Position numbers and translations under genes: made by a program. From positions 744,001 to 808,000 of the forward strand of contig NZ_JAPENX010000001.1 of NCBI RefSeq assembly GCF_026341815.1: a stretch of DNA of 64,000 bases, read 5' to 3'. Within the stretch, counting starts at the first letter, position 1, and each line of letters starts with the position of its first letter. Source of the DNA: Streptomyces sp. NBC_00572. GTDB taxonomy: Bacteria; Actinomycetota; Actinomycetes; Streptomycetales; Streptomycetaceae. A model generated the notes under the pieces. It was not told the DNA's origin. It saw nothing but the letters and a program-made list of their open reading frames with translations, and made no database searches. Of this stretch, positions 56,288-64,000 are shown one piece after another.

Positions 56288-57283
56288 ATGGTGACCACCA
56301 CGGCATGCGATGTGCGCGAGCGGGCGAGAGGGGCGCTCCTCGGCCTCGCCGTCGGCGACGCGCTCGGCGCGCCCGCCGAGAACATGCGGCCCTCCGAGAT
56401 CCGCCGCCGCTGGGGCCGGATCGAAGGCTTCGTGACGGACAGCCCGGCAGGCACCGACGACACCGAGTACGCCATCTTCTCGGCGCTGCTCCTCGCCCGG
56501 CACGGCTCGGCGCTCACCGTCCACCACGTCGAACGGGCCTGGCACCACTGGATCGCCGACCTCGACGAAGGCCCGTTCCGCGGCGCCGGCTTCTCGGAGC
56601 GCGGCACCCTGGAGAACCTCCGCCGGGGCCTCGCCGCGCCGATCTCCGCGCAGCACCGGCACGCCTGGAGCGACGGTCTCGCCATGCGGGCGGCGCCGTT
56701 CGGGGTGTTCGCGGCGGGCCGCCCGGCGGAGGCGGCCCGACTGGTCGCGATCGACGGCAGCGTCAGCCACGACGGCGAGGGCATCTACGGCGGGCAGGCG
56801 GTCGCGGCCGGCGTCGCGGCGGCGATGACGGGAGCGGGCGTGACCTCGGTGATCGCGGCGGCCCTCTCGGCCGTCCCGATGGACTCGTGGACGGCCCGCT
56901 CGCTGCGCCGCGCGGTCGTCGCCGCCCAGCGCGTCCAGCCGGACCCGCTCACCCGCGAACGCCAGGTCCGCTCGGCGGTCGTCATCGGCGGCTACCCCTG
57001 GACGGACCTGGCCCCGGAGGCGGTGGGCCTGGCGTTCGGCGCCTTCGCGGCGGCCCGGGGTGACTTCCGTACGGCGGTCCTGACGGCCGTCAACATGGGC
57101 CGCGACGCCGACACCACGGCGGCAGTGGCGGGCGCGCTGGCCGGCGCGGCCGGCGGACTGCGGTCGATCCCCGAGGAATGGGGCTCGGCCATCACCCCGG
57201 TCACGGGCAGCTGCCTCCCCTCCATGCGCGGCTACCACGTCCTGGACGTAGCAGACCTGCTGACCCCAGAGGGGGAATCCTGA
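56288..57283 (+). CDS. ADP-ribosylglycohydrolase family protein 1
   Basis: 331 aa from ATG 56288 after GGAAGGGG. ARH/DraG fold: GALLGLAVGDALGAPAE, the first metal motif T56-D57-D58-T59, and the second, D273 and D275 in NMGRDADTTAAVAGALAG, so two Mg2+ sites look intact. It should cleave an N- or O-glycosidic ADP-ribose bond or a related riboside; the substrate is unknown. It is the first gene of a seven-gene chain linked by overlapping stops and starts. Confidence 0.92.
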   Translation: MVTTTACDVRERARGALLGLAVGDALGAPAENMRPSEIRRRWGRIEGFVTDSPAGTDDTEYAIFSALLLARHGSALTVHHVERAWHHWIADLDEGPFRGAGFSERGTLENLRRGLAAPISAQHRHAWSDGLAMRAAPFGVFAAGRPAEAARLVAIDGSVSHDGEGIYGGQAVAAGVAAAMTGAGVTSVIAAALSAVPMDSWTARSLRRAVVAAQRVQPDPLTRERQVRSAVVIGGYPWTDLAPEAVGLAFGAFAAARGDFRTAVLTAVNMGRDADTTAAVAGALAGAAGGLRSIPEEWGSAITPVTGSCLPSMRGYHVLDVADLLTPEGES

Positions 57284-58752
57284 TGAGCGGTGACACGACA
57301 ACGACGACGACTACTCCTGCTGTGGGCAGCGCCCCCGCCGCCGCCACCTCCGCTGTGGGCAATCGTCCCGCTGGACGGTGGGGGCTCCCCCAGACGGAGT
57401 CTGAGGGAGCGTGTGCACAGCGCCCGTTGCCGGGTCCCGGCTCGTTGCTCGGTGACCCACAGGACGTCGGCACGGGGCCGGGCGCCGACCCATTGGGGTT
57501 CGCCCCAAAGCCCCCCGCCCCCGTACGCGGCACGGGTTCATGGGGCGGCACCCACGAGGCCCAGCAGCCCGAGGCCCCCCGCAGGCCACCGCGCGACGCG
57601 GTCGAAGGCCTCCTCCTGGGCCTCGCCGCAGGCGACGCCGCAGGATGGCCCGCCGCCAGGCACCGCGCCGCCCGCATGCCCGAGTGGACCCGCCGCCTCA
57701 CCCGCGAGCTCGACACCTTCGCCGAGCAGAACGCCACGACCACCCTTCCCGTCCCCATCGCCCTCAACCAGCCCCCCGAGCCCCTCCGCCTCGGCCCCTC
57801 CGACGACGCCGAGTGGGCGGTCTTCACCGCCGAGGCGATCCTCACCGCCTCGGGCCCGGTCTTCACCGGCCTCCCCCCGGAGCGCAGGCTCCGCGCCGCC
57901 GTCGACCTCACCTGGAACGCCCTCGCCGGACAGGTCGCCGCCGCCGCGGACCGCGCCCCGGAGGTCGAGTCCGCCGTTCTCCCCCTCCGCGCCCGGATCT
58001 CCGTCCGCGCGGGCCTCGGCAATCTCGCCACCGGTCTGCGCCCGCCCGCCACCGGCCACGACAACCCACACTTCTTCGACGACGCGGCCTGCGTCCGGGC
58101 CGTCGTCCTGGCCGTCGTCCATCCCGGCGACCCCCGCGCCGCCGCCGAACTCGCCGAGTTCGACGCCCGGTACACCCAGGACGGCGACGGAGTCCACGGC
58201 GCCCGCGCGATGGCGGCGGCCGTCGCCGCGGCGCTCGGCGGGGCGACCGTCGACGAGGCCGTCGAAGCGGCCCTCGCCGAACTCCCGCCCGTCACCGAGA
58301 TCGGCCGCAACGCCCGGTACGCGGTGAAGCTCGCCCAGAGCGCCGGTTCGGCCTTCGAGCTGGTCCCACTCCTGGAGCACCAGATCGTGGACCACGTCTA
58401 CAGCTACGGCATCGCCGCCGCCGAGACCGTCCCGGTGGCGCTCGCCCTCGCCACCGCCGCCCGGGGCGAGATGACGGCCGCGGTCCCGGCCGCCGTCTGC
58501 CTCTCCCGGGTCGCCGACTCCGCTCCCGCGCTGGCGGGCGCGCTCACCGGGGCGCTGGGCGGGGGCCGTTCGGTGCCGGCGACCTGGCGCGAGGCGTGCC
58601 GGACGCTGGCGGGCTGCGCGCTGCCCCGGCTCGCGGGGACGGATCTGGTCGAACTCGCCGGGCTGCTCGCAGCCACGGAACCGGCCACCCCGGGTGGACA
58701 ATTCCGACATGACCCCCACAGCGACAACCACAGTGACACCCACGCTGGATGA
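57283..58752 (+). CDS. ADP-ribosylglycohydrolase family protein 2, degenerate, with repeat-derived N-terminus
   Basis: 489 aa; the start shares one base with the preceding stop (TGATG). The ARH domain begins near residue 105 (VEGLLLGLAAGDAAGWPAA) and retains SDDAEWAVF, but the C-terminal metal motif GxDxDT is replaced by SRVADSAPALAGAL, so catalysis is doubtful. The first 100 residues are low complexity and encoded by DNA of intergenic type, with a hairpin at 57384-57410. It may be a regulatory or structural paralogue of its neighbours. Confidence 0.87.
   Translation: MSGDTTTTTTTPAVGSAPAAATSAVGNRPAGRWGLPQTESEGACAQRPLPGPGSLLGDPQDVGTGPGADPLGFAPKPPAPVRGTGSWGGTHEAQQPEAPRRPPRDAVEGLLLGLAAGDAAGWPAARHRAARMPEWTRRLTRELDTFAEQNATTTLPVPIALNQPPEPLRLGPSDDAEWAVFTAEAILTASGPVFTGLPPERRLRAAVDLTWNALAGQVAAAADRAPEVESAVLPLRARISVRAGLGNLATGLRPPATGHDNPHFFDDAACVRAVVLAVVHPGDPRAAAELAEFDARYTQDGDGVHGARAMAAAVAAALGGATVDEAVEAALAELPPVTEIGRNARYAVKLAQSAGSAFELVPLLEHQIVDHVYSYGIAAAETVPVALALATAARGEMTAAVPAAVCLSRVADSAPALAGALTGALGGGRSVPATWREACRTLAGCALPRLAGTDLVELAGLLAATEPATPGGQFRHDPHSDNHSDTHAG
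57384..57410. repeat. Dispersed-type hairpin inside the second glycohydrolase gene
   Basis: A 12-bp stem with one mismatch (57384-57395 and 57399-57410) and a GGA loop, in the context GTGGGCAATCGTCCCGCTGG upstream, which is a sequence type I know from Streptomyces intergenic repeats. Here it is translated in frame. Confidence 0.7.
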
Positions 58753-59887
58753 CCGGATCACCGGAAGTCTCCTCGGGGCCGCCGTCGGCGACGCGCTCGG
58801 CGGCCCCGTCGAGGGCTACACCCCCGAGCAGATCGTGGAACGCCACGGCGGCCGCGTCACCGGGATCGTCGGCCCCTGGAACGGCGACGCGTGGCGGACC
58901 GCCCGCCCCATCGCCCCGTACCACAAGGGCGACGGGCACGTCACCGACGACACCTTGATGACCCATGCCCTGATCAGGGTGTACGAGAAGGTCCGCGGCC
59001 ACCTCGACGCGTACGCGGTCGCGGACCACCTCGTCCCCGACCTGATGGGCTCCCCCGTCTGGATCCCCGAACTGGAGGCGGAGGCACTCCCGCTCCAGCG
59101 GATCTTCCTGGCCGAGAAGTGGCTGGTGGCTCGTCTCCACTACGGCCATGTGGACCCGCGCGAGGCCGGCAGCGGCAACATCGTCAACTGCGGCGCCGCG
59201 ATGTACATGGCCCCGGTCGGGCTCGTCAACGCGGCCTGCCCGGAGGCCGCGTACGCCGAGGCCCTCGACGTCGCCGGCGCGCACCAGTCCTCGTACGGCC
59301 GTGAGGCGGCGGGGGTGTTCGCGGCGGCGGTGTCGGCGGCGTGCGTGCCGTGCGCCACCCCGTCGTCGGTGGTCGATACGGCCCTGGCGCTCGCGAAGGA
59401 CGGCACGCGGTCGGCGATCGAGGCCGTGGCGGAAGTGGCGTCCCGGTACAAGGACTTCGAGTCGGCGCTGACCCCGCTCCGCAAGGCGGTGGCCCCCTTC
59501 GACTCGGTGGGCCCCGACTACCGCGCGCCGGGCCTGGGCGCCCGTCGCCCGTCCCGCCTCCATGCGATCGAGGAACTCCCGATCGCCCTCGGCATGCTGC
59601 TCGTCGGGGAGGGCGACTTCCGCCGTACGGTCCTGGGCGCGGTCAACTACGGCCGTGACTGCGACTCGATCGCGACGATGGCGGGCGCGGTCGCGGGCGC
59701 GCTGCACGGCGAGTCGGCGGTGCCCTCGAACTGGGCGAAGCAGGTCGCGGAGGCGAGCCGCCTGGACCTCCATGCCCCGGCGAGGGCGCTGACGGCGGTG
59801 GCCCAGGAGATCTTCACCCAGGACCGGGAACGCCGCCGGTCCCACGAGCAGGCGTTCGCCACCCTGACCAGCGCGGCCGCCCGATGA
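58709..59887 (+). CDS. ADP-ribosylglycohydrolase family protein 3
   Basis: 392 aa from ATG 58709 (a GTG at 58694 is the alternative; GGTGGA lies 10 nt before the ATG). It overlaps the previous gene by 44 nt. ARH domain: GSLLGAAVGDALGGPVEG, metal motif TDDTLMTHALI and C-terminal NYGRDCDSIATMAGAVAGALHG, all intact. GSGNIVNCGAAMYMAPVG is characteristic of this larger subfamily. It should be an active glycohydrolase with an unknown ribosyl substrate. Confidence 0.92.
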   Translation: MTPTATTTVTPTLDDRITGSLLGAAVGDALGGPVEGYTPEQIVERHGGRVTGIVGPWNGDAWRTARPIAPYHKGDGHVTDDTLMTHALIRVYEKVRGHLDAYAVADHLVPDLMGSPVWIPELEAEALPLQRIFLAEKWLVARLHYGHVDPREAGSGNIVNCGAAMYMAPVGLVNAACPEAAYAEALDVAGAHQSSYGREAAGVFAAAVSAACVPCATPSSVVDTALALAKDGTRSAIEAVAEVASRYKDFESALTPLRKAVAPFDSVGPDYRAPGLGARRPSRLHAIEELPIALGMLLVGEGDFRRTVLGAVNYGRDCDSIATMAGAVAGALHGESAVPSNWAKQVAEASRLDLHAPARALTAVAQEIFTQDRERRRSHEQAFATLTSAAAR

Positions 59888-61458
59888 ACCTCCGCCTGAC
59901 CTGGGTCCAGCCGGAGGACCTGGTGGGCCACGAACTCCGCCAGGCGGCGGAGGACGGCCGCGACGCGCGGGAGGTCGCCGCCCGCTGGCAGCGGGCCGGC
60001 GGCGCCCCCGCCCCACCCGAGGCCGGCGCATCCCCGACCCCCCGCCCGGACCTCCGCCCCCTGGCCGAGACCCTCCTGGACGCCCTGTCGGCTCTCCCGG
60101 CCCCCTCGCTCCTCCGGGAACCCACCTCCCTACCGGAGATCAGATCCCTGACGACCCCCCGCACCACCCCTCCCCCAAACCCTGACGGGACCGGGCACGA
60201 AACACCGGGGTCCCCCGGCGCCGGGCACGAATCACCGGGGTCCCCCGCGTCCGGCGACGAAAAGCCACGGCACCGTGGGTCCGTGGGCAGCGCCCCCGAC
60301 GGGCCGTTCCTCGCGCGCGAAGCGCCGCGATCCCGGGGGTTCGGGGGCGGCGCCCCCGGTCCCGTCAGGGTTTCGGGAAGGGGCGGGGTGGGGGAAGACA
60401 CCGCCCTCCGCGACCGCCTGCACGCCGCCTGGCTGGGCCGCGCCGCCGGCTGCCTCCTCGGCAAGCCCGTCGAGAAGCTCCCCCTCACGGCCATCCGCGC
60501 CCTCGCCCGCGCCGCCGGCAACTGGCCCCTCTCCACCTGGTTCACCGCCCGCGGCGTCCCGCCCGAGCTGCTCGCCGCGCACCCCTGGAACCGTCGCTCC
60601 GCCCCGACCTCCCTCGCCGAGAACATCGACGGGATGCCCGAGGACGACGACCTCAACTACCCCCTCCTCAATCTGCTCCTCCTCCAGCGGTACGGCCGCG
60701 ACTTCACCACCGCCGACGTCGCCCGCCTCTGGCTCGACGAGCTACCCGCCGGCCGCAGCTTCACGGCCGAGCGCGTCGCCTACCGCAATCTCCTCGACGG
60801 GATCGAACCCCCGCTGACGGCCGTCCACCGCAACCCGTTCCGCGAGTGGATCGGCGCCCAGATCCGGGCCGACGTCCACGGCTGGACGCACCCGGGCGAC
60901 CCGCACGCCGCCGCCGAGCAGGCATACCGGGACGCCGCCCTCACCCACACCGCGAACGGCGTCTACGGCGCCATGTTCGTCGCCGCCACCCTCGCCACCG
61001 CCGCGACCGGCACCGCCGACGTCCATCAGGCGCTCGCCGAGGGACTCGCCGTGATCCCGCCGCGCTCCCGCCTCGCGCAGGCGGTCCGCCGGGGGATCGG
61101 ACTCGCCCACGACACCCCCGACTTCGACACCGTCGTCGACCGCCTGCACGCCGAACTCGGCGGGTACCACTGGGTGCATGCCGTCCCCAACGCCGCCCTG
61201 CTCGCCGCCGCCCTCACCCACGCCGACGGCGATTTCACCCGCTCCGTCTGCGCGGCGGTCTCCGGCGGCTGGGACACCGATTCCAACGGCGCCACCGCCG
61301 GTTCGGTCGCCGGGCTGCTCGCCGGGCACCCCGACCGACTGCCCGAGCGCTGGACCTCCCCCCTCAAGAACCGTCTCGCGACCTCGGTCCCGTCCTTCGA
61401 CGGCATCGGATTCGACACCCTGGCCGAACTGACCCACCTGGAGGCAGTACGCCCATGA
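59884..61458 (+). CDS. ADP-ribosylglycohydrolase family protein 4 with N-terminal extension and insert
   Basis: 524 aa, start overlapping the previous stop (ATGA). Residues 1 to about 95 form a helical extension starting NLRLTWVQPEDLVGHELRQA. Residues about 98-163 are a Gly/Pro-rich insert encoded between 19-bp inverted repeats. The ARH domain follows (AAWLGRAAGCLLGKPVEK, metal motif PEDDDLNYPLL, C-terminal SGGWDTDSNGATAGSVAG), intact though divergent. The extended form is usual in this Streptomyces operon; the insert is probably an acquired DNA element. Confidence 0.9.
   Translation: MNLRLTWVQPEDLVGHELRQAAEDGRDAREVAARWQRAGGAPAPPEAGASPTPRPDLRPLAETLLDALSALPAPSLLREPTSLPEIRSLTTPRTTPPPNPDGTGHETPGSPGAGHESPGSPASGDEKPRHRGSVGSAPDGPFLAREAPRSRGFGGGAPGPVRVSGRGGVGEDTALRDRLHAAWLGRAAGCLLGKPVEKLPLTAIRALARAAGNWPLSTWFTARGVPPELLAAHPWNRRSAPTSLAENIDGMPEDDDLNYPLLNLLLLQRYGRDFTTADVARLWLDELPAGRSFTAERVAYRNLLDGIEPPLTAVHRNPFREWIGAQIRADVHGWTHPGDPHAAAEQAYRDAALTHTANGVYGAMFVAATLATAATGTADVHQALAEGLAVIPPRSRLAQAVRRGIGLAHDTPDFDTVVDRLHAELGGYHWVHAVPNAALLAAALTHADGDFTRSVCAAVSGGWDTDSNGATAGSVAGLLAGHPDRLPERWTSPLKNRLATSVPSFDGIGFDTLAELTHLEAVRP
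60177..60373. repeat. Inverted-repeat-bounded insert within the fourth glycohydrolase gene
   Basis: Perfect 19-bp inverted repeats, AAACCCTGACGGGACCGGG (60177-60195) and its reverse complement (60355-60373), bound 159 nt. The interior holds a further short tandem repeat around CGGGCACGAA. The whole is a multiple-of-three insert translated as Gly/Pro/Ser-rich sequence. The bordering sequence is of a type I know from Streptomyces intergenic DNA. Confidence 0.8.
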
Positions 61459-62381
61459 CCAGCATCGTCGTACTCGGCAGCACCAACATGGACCTCGTCG
61501 CCTATGTACCGAAGGCCCCCGCCCTCGGCGAAACCGTCACCGGCCGCTCCTTCCGTACGATCCCCGGCGGCAAGGGCGCCAACCAGGCCGTCGCCGCCGC
61601 CCGCGCCGGCGGCGAGGTGTCGATGATCGGCGCGGTCGGCGCCGACGACTTCGGCACCCGGCTCCGGGCCACCCTCGAACACTGCTCGGTGGACACCGAC
61701 CTCCTGCGCACCGCCGAGGGCGCCTCCGGCACCGCGCACATCGTCGTCGACGACGAGGGCGGCAACGCGATCGTCGTCGTCCCCGGCGCGAACGGCACCG
61801 TCACCTCCCTCGACCACGGCGACGAGGCCCTCATCGGCACCGCCGACACCCTGCTCCTCCAGCTCGAACTCCCCCTCTCCGTCGTCGTGGAGGGCGCCGC
61901 GACCGCCCGCCGCCTCGGCGTCCGTACCGTCCTCACCCCCGCTCCCGCCCAGCCGCTCCCTCCCGAACTCCTCGCCTCCGTCGACCTGCTGGTCCCCAAC
62001 GAGCACGAGGCCACCGCGCTCACCGGCCTGATCGACCCCCGCGAGGCCGCCCTGGCCCTGCTCCGTGACGTCCCCGAGGTCGTCATCACCCTGGGGGCGG
62101 CGGGCAGCCTGTACGCGGTACGGGGCGCCGATCCGGTGACGGTGCCCGCGCCCCGCGTCCGGGCCGTGGACACCACCGGGGCCGGGGACACCTTCGTCGG
62201 CGCGCTCGCGGTCGCCCTCGGCGAGGGCCGCCCCGCACCCGAGGCCCTCGCCTGGGCGGGGACCGCCGCCGCGCTCTCCGTCCAGCGCGAGGGCGCGTCG
62301 ACGTCGATGCCGTTCCGCACCGAGATCGAGGCCGCCTTCGGCTCCCTCGACGAGGCCGAGAGGGAGACCGACCGCGTATGA
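61455..62381 (+). CDS. rbsK: Ribokinase
   Basis: 308 aa, overlapping the preceding stop (ATGA). PfkB-family sugar kinase: VVLGSTNMDLVAYVPKAP at the start, the substrate motif IPGGKGANQAVAAARAGG, the NEHEA signature VPNEHEATALTGL and the catalytic DTTGAGDTFVGALAVAL. It phosphorylates ribose (or a close sugar) at O5. Placed behind four ADP-ribosylglycohydrolases, it may trap ribose released by them; that link is inference. Confidence 0.93.
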   Translation: MTSIVVLGSTNMDLVAYVPKAPALGETVTGRSFRTIPGGKGANQAVAAARAGGEVSMIGAVGADDFGTRLRATLEHCSVDTDLLRTAEGASGTAHIVVDDEGGNAIVVVPGANGTVTSLDHGDEALIGTADTLLLQLELPLSVVVEGAATARRLGVRTVLTPAPAQPLPPELLASVDLLVPNEHEATALTGLIDPREAALALLRDVPEVVITLGAAGSLYAVRGADPVTVPAPRVRAVDTTGAGDTFVGALAVALGEGRPAPEALAWAGTAAALSVQREGASTSMPFRTEIEAAFGSLDEAERETDRV

Positions 62382-63619
62382 CCACCACCCCGCCCACCTC
62401 CGCGGCGCCCTCCCCCGCAGCCGCGCCCACACCTCGTGCCCCCCTGCACGGCCTGCGCGTCCTGGATCTGGCGACCCTCTTCGCCGGCCCGCTCGCCGCC
62501 ATGATGCTCGGCGACTTCGGCGCCGACGTCGTCAAGGTCGAGCACCCCCGCAAGCCCGACCCGTCCCGTGGTCACGGCCCCGCCAAGGACGGCATCGGTC
62601 TCTGGTGGAAGGTCCTGGGCCGCAACAAGCGGGCGATCACCCTCGATCTCTCCTCACCCGGCGGCCGGGACACCCTCCTCGCGCTCGCCGCCGACGCCGA
62701 CGTGATCGTGGAGAACTTCCGCCCCGGCACCCTGGAACGCTGGGGCCTGGGCTGGGAGGAGCTCTCCACCGTCAACCCGCGTCTGGTCCTCACCCGGGTC
62801 ACCGGCTTCGGCCAGTTCGGCCCGTACGCCCACCGCCCCGGCTTCGGCACCCTCGCCGAGGCGATGAGCGGCTTCGCCGCCATCACCGGCGAGCCCGAGG
62901 GCCCGCCCACCCTGCCCCCCTTCGGCCTGGCCGACTCGATCGCCGCCCTGGCCACGGCGTACGCCGTGATGACCGCGCTCACCGCGAGGACGACGACCGG
63001 GCGCGGCCAGGTCGTCGACATGGCGATCATCGAACCGATGCTCTCGGTCATCGGGCCCCACCCCCTCTGGTACGACCAACTCGGCTATGTCCAGCCCCGC
63101 ACGGGCAACCGCTCCCGCAACAACGCCCCGCGCAACACGTACCGCACCTCCGACGGCTCCTGGGTCGCCGTCTCCACCTCCGCCCAGTCCATCGCCGAAC
63201 GCGTCATGGTCCTGGTCGGCCGTCCCGATCTGATCGACGAGCCCTGGTTCGCCGACGGCACGGGTCGGGCCGAGAACGCGGACGTCCTGGACGAGGTGGT
63301 CGGTTCGTGGATCGCCCGTCACACCCGGGACGAGGCCATGGACGCCTTCGAGAAGGCGGAGGCGGCGATCGCTCCGGTCTACGACATCCGGGACGTCGTC
63401 GCCGACCCCCAGTACCGGGCGCTCGGCACCGTCACCGAGGTGCAGGACCCCGAACTCGGCCCGATCAAGATGCAGAACGTCCTCTTCCGCCTCTCCGAGA
63501 CCCCCGGAGGCATCCGCTGGCCCGGCCGCCCCCACGGCGCCGACACCACCGCCGTCCTCTCCGAGCTCGGCCTCAGCCCCGCCGAGATCGGCGCCCTCCG
63601 CGAGCAGGGAGCGGTATGA
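62378..63619 (+). CDS. Class III CoA-transferase (CaiB/BaiF family)
   Basis: 413 aa, overlapping the ribokinase stop. Family III CoA-transferase: GLRVLDLATLFAGPLAAMMLGDFGADVVKVEHP (core FAGPLAAMMLGDFGADVVK) with the catalytic Asp in the usual later position (LRPG-type segment ENFRPGTLERWGLGWEEL), TGFGQFGPYAHRPGFGTLAEAMSG and a small C-terminal domain. It moves CoA between an acyl-CoA and a free acid. Its position next to a CitE-like lyase suggests joint work on a small dicarboxylic acyl-CoA. The acid is not identified. Confidence 0.93.
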   Translation: MTTTPPTSAAPSPAAAPTPRAPLHGLRVLDLATLFAGPLAAMMLGDFGADVVKVEHPRKPDPSRGHGPAKDGIGLWWKVLGRNKRAITLDLSSPGGRDTLLALAADADVIVENFRPGTLERWGLGWEELSTVNPRLVLTRVTGFGQFGPYAHRPGFGTLAEAMSGFAAITGEPEGPPTLPPFGLADSIAALATAYAVMTALTARTTTGRGQVVDMAIIEPMLSVIGPHPLWYDQLGYVQPRTGNRSRNNAPRNTYRTSDGSWVAVSTSAQSIAERVMVLVGRPDLIDEPWFADGTGRAENADVLDEVVGSWIARHTRDEAMDAFEKAEAAIAPVYDIRDVVADPQYRALGTVTEVQDPELGPIKMQNVLFRLSETPGGIRWPGRPHGADTTAVLSELGLSPAEIGALREQGAV

Positions 63620-64000
63620 GCAACATGAGCGAGACCCCGGCCCGCGCGAACGGCACGGCGCGCCGCTCACCCACCGCGACCGCGGTCACCTGGCTGTACG
63701 CCCCCGGCGACCGCCCCGAGGTGGTCCGCAAGGCTCTGACCTCCGGCGCCGATGTCGTCATCGTCGATCTGGAGGACGCGGTCGCCCCGCACCGCAAGGC
63801 GTACGCCCTCGACGCCACGGCCGATCTGCTCGCGGATCCGCACCCCGTCCCGGTCCACGTCCGCGTCCACACCCCGCGCGACATCCCCACCCTGGCCCTC
63901 CTCCCCGGCCTCCACGGTCTTCGTGTTCCCAAGGTGACACACGCCACTGACATCCACCGGCTCGCCGAGCTCGCCCCGGGCCTCCCGCTCTACCCGCTCC
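63616..64000 (+). CDS. CitE/HpcH-type CoA-ester lyase (5' part)
   Basis: The frame is open to the end of the window; 128 residues are present of an expected 270-300. The start ATG overlaps the CoA-transferase stop (ATGA). After a 25-residue leader the HpcH/HpaI-CitE TIM barrel begins: TWLYAPGDRPEVVRKALTSGADVVIVDLEDAVAPHRK, in short LYAPGDRPEVVRKALTSG and IVDLEDAV, which holds the Mg2+-ligand Glu/Asp. These enzymes cleave or form malyl-, citramalyl- or similar CoA esters. It likely works with the adjacent CoA-transferase. Confidence 0.88.
   Translation, partial: MSNMSETPARANGTARRSPTATAVTWLYAPGDRPEVVRKALTSGADVVIVDLEDAVAPHRKAYALDATADLLADPHPVPVHVRVHTPRDIPTLALLPGLHGLRVPKVTHATDIHRLAELAPGLPLYPL

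Overview
The window has the hallmarks of a Streptomyces chromosome: very high G+C, strong G/C third-codon bias, many GTG starts, dense operons with ATGA or TGATG stop/start overlaps, Tat signal peptides and a Streptomyces-type secreted trypsin and RNase. Its two ends look like conserved core chromosome (branched-chain amino-acid ABC transporter, ANTAR regulator, pyruvate kinase at the left; gltBD, VIT-family transporter, ADP-ribosylglycohydrolase operon at the right). The middle is more accessory.

Layout. 1-7.2 kb: end of a LivG-like ATPase with an acidic tail, LivF, PdtaR-like ANTAR regulator, a leucine-type tRNA with unusual architecture, a frameshifted LAGLIDADG-like HTH endonuclease gene, pyruvate kinase, a SIMPL protein and a Tat-exported 5'-nucleotidase. 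7.2-21.5 kb: a siderophore-type monooxygenase/decarboxylase pair, aminopeptidase N, asparaginase, chorismate mutase, an AraC regulator divergent from a GH35 beta-galactosidase, secreted trypsin, an HExxH protein with a zinc ribbon, a GNAT enzyme, an ankyrin/HEAT protein and an RNase Sa homologue.

21.8-35.9 kb: what appears to be a KstR2-type regulon for catabolism of the steroid C/D-ring intermediate HIP. It has two SDRs, EchA20, IpdA, IpdB, IpdC, FadA6, a KstR2-like TetR repressor, IpdF, FadE30 and a heteromeric acyl-CoA dehydrogenase pair, in nearly the mycobacterial order. Two matching palindromes sit in its two divergent promoters. A secreted phosphatase and a DEAD-box helicase lie in the middle of the cluster, and no fadD3 is present. 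35.9-42.5 kb: small redox and regulatory genes (PPOX, VOC, MerR with aldo/keto reductase, PadR with VWA protein) and a luciferase-like oxidoreductase/SDR/esterase operon.

42.6-48.6 kb: the most striking locus. A 1713-residue protein joins an apparently active caspase-like protease (His107/Cys160) to an Hsp90-like GHKL ATPase and a long helical C-terminus. It is translationally coupled to a small cysteine-rich protein and a three-helix membrane protein. This looks like a protease-ATPase-membrane biological-conflict (defence or regulated cell death) module.

48.7-64 kb: gltD and gltB, a VIT-family transporter, then a seven-gene chain of four ADP-ribosylglycohydrolase paralogues, a ribokinase, a class III CoA-transferase and a CitE-like lyase that runs off the window. 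Two of the glycohydrolase genes have absorbed repeat or inverted-repeat DNA of intergenic type into their reading frames.
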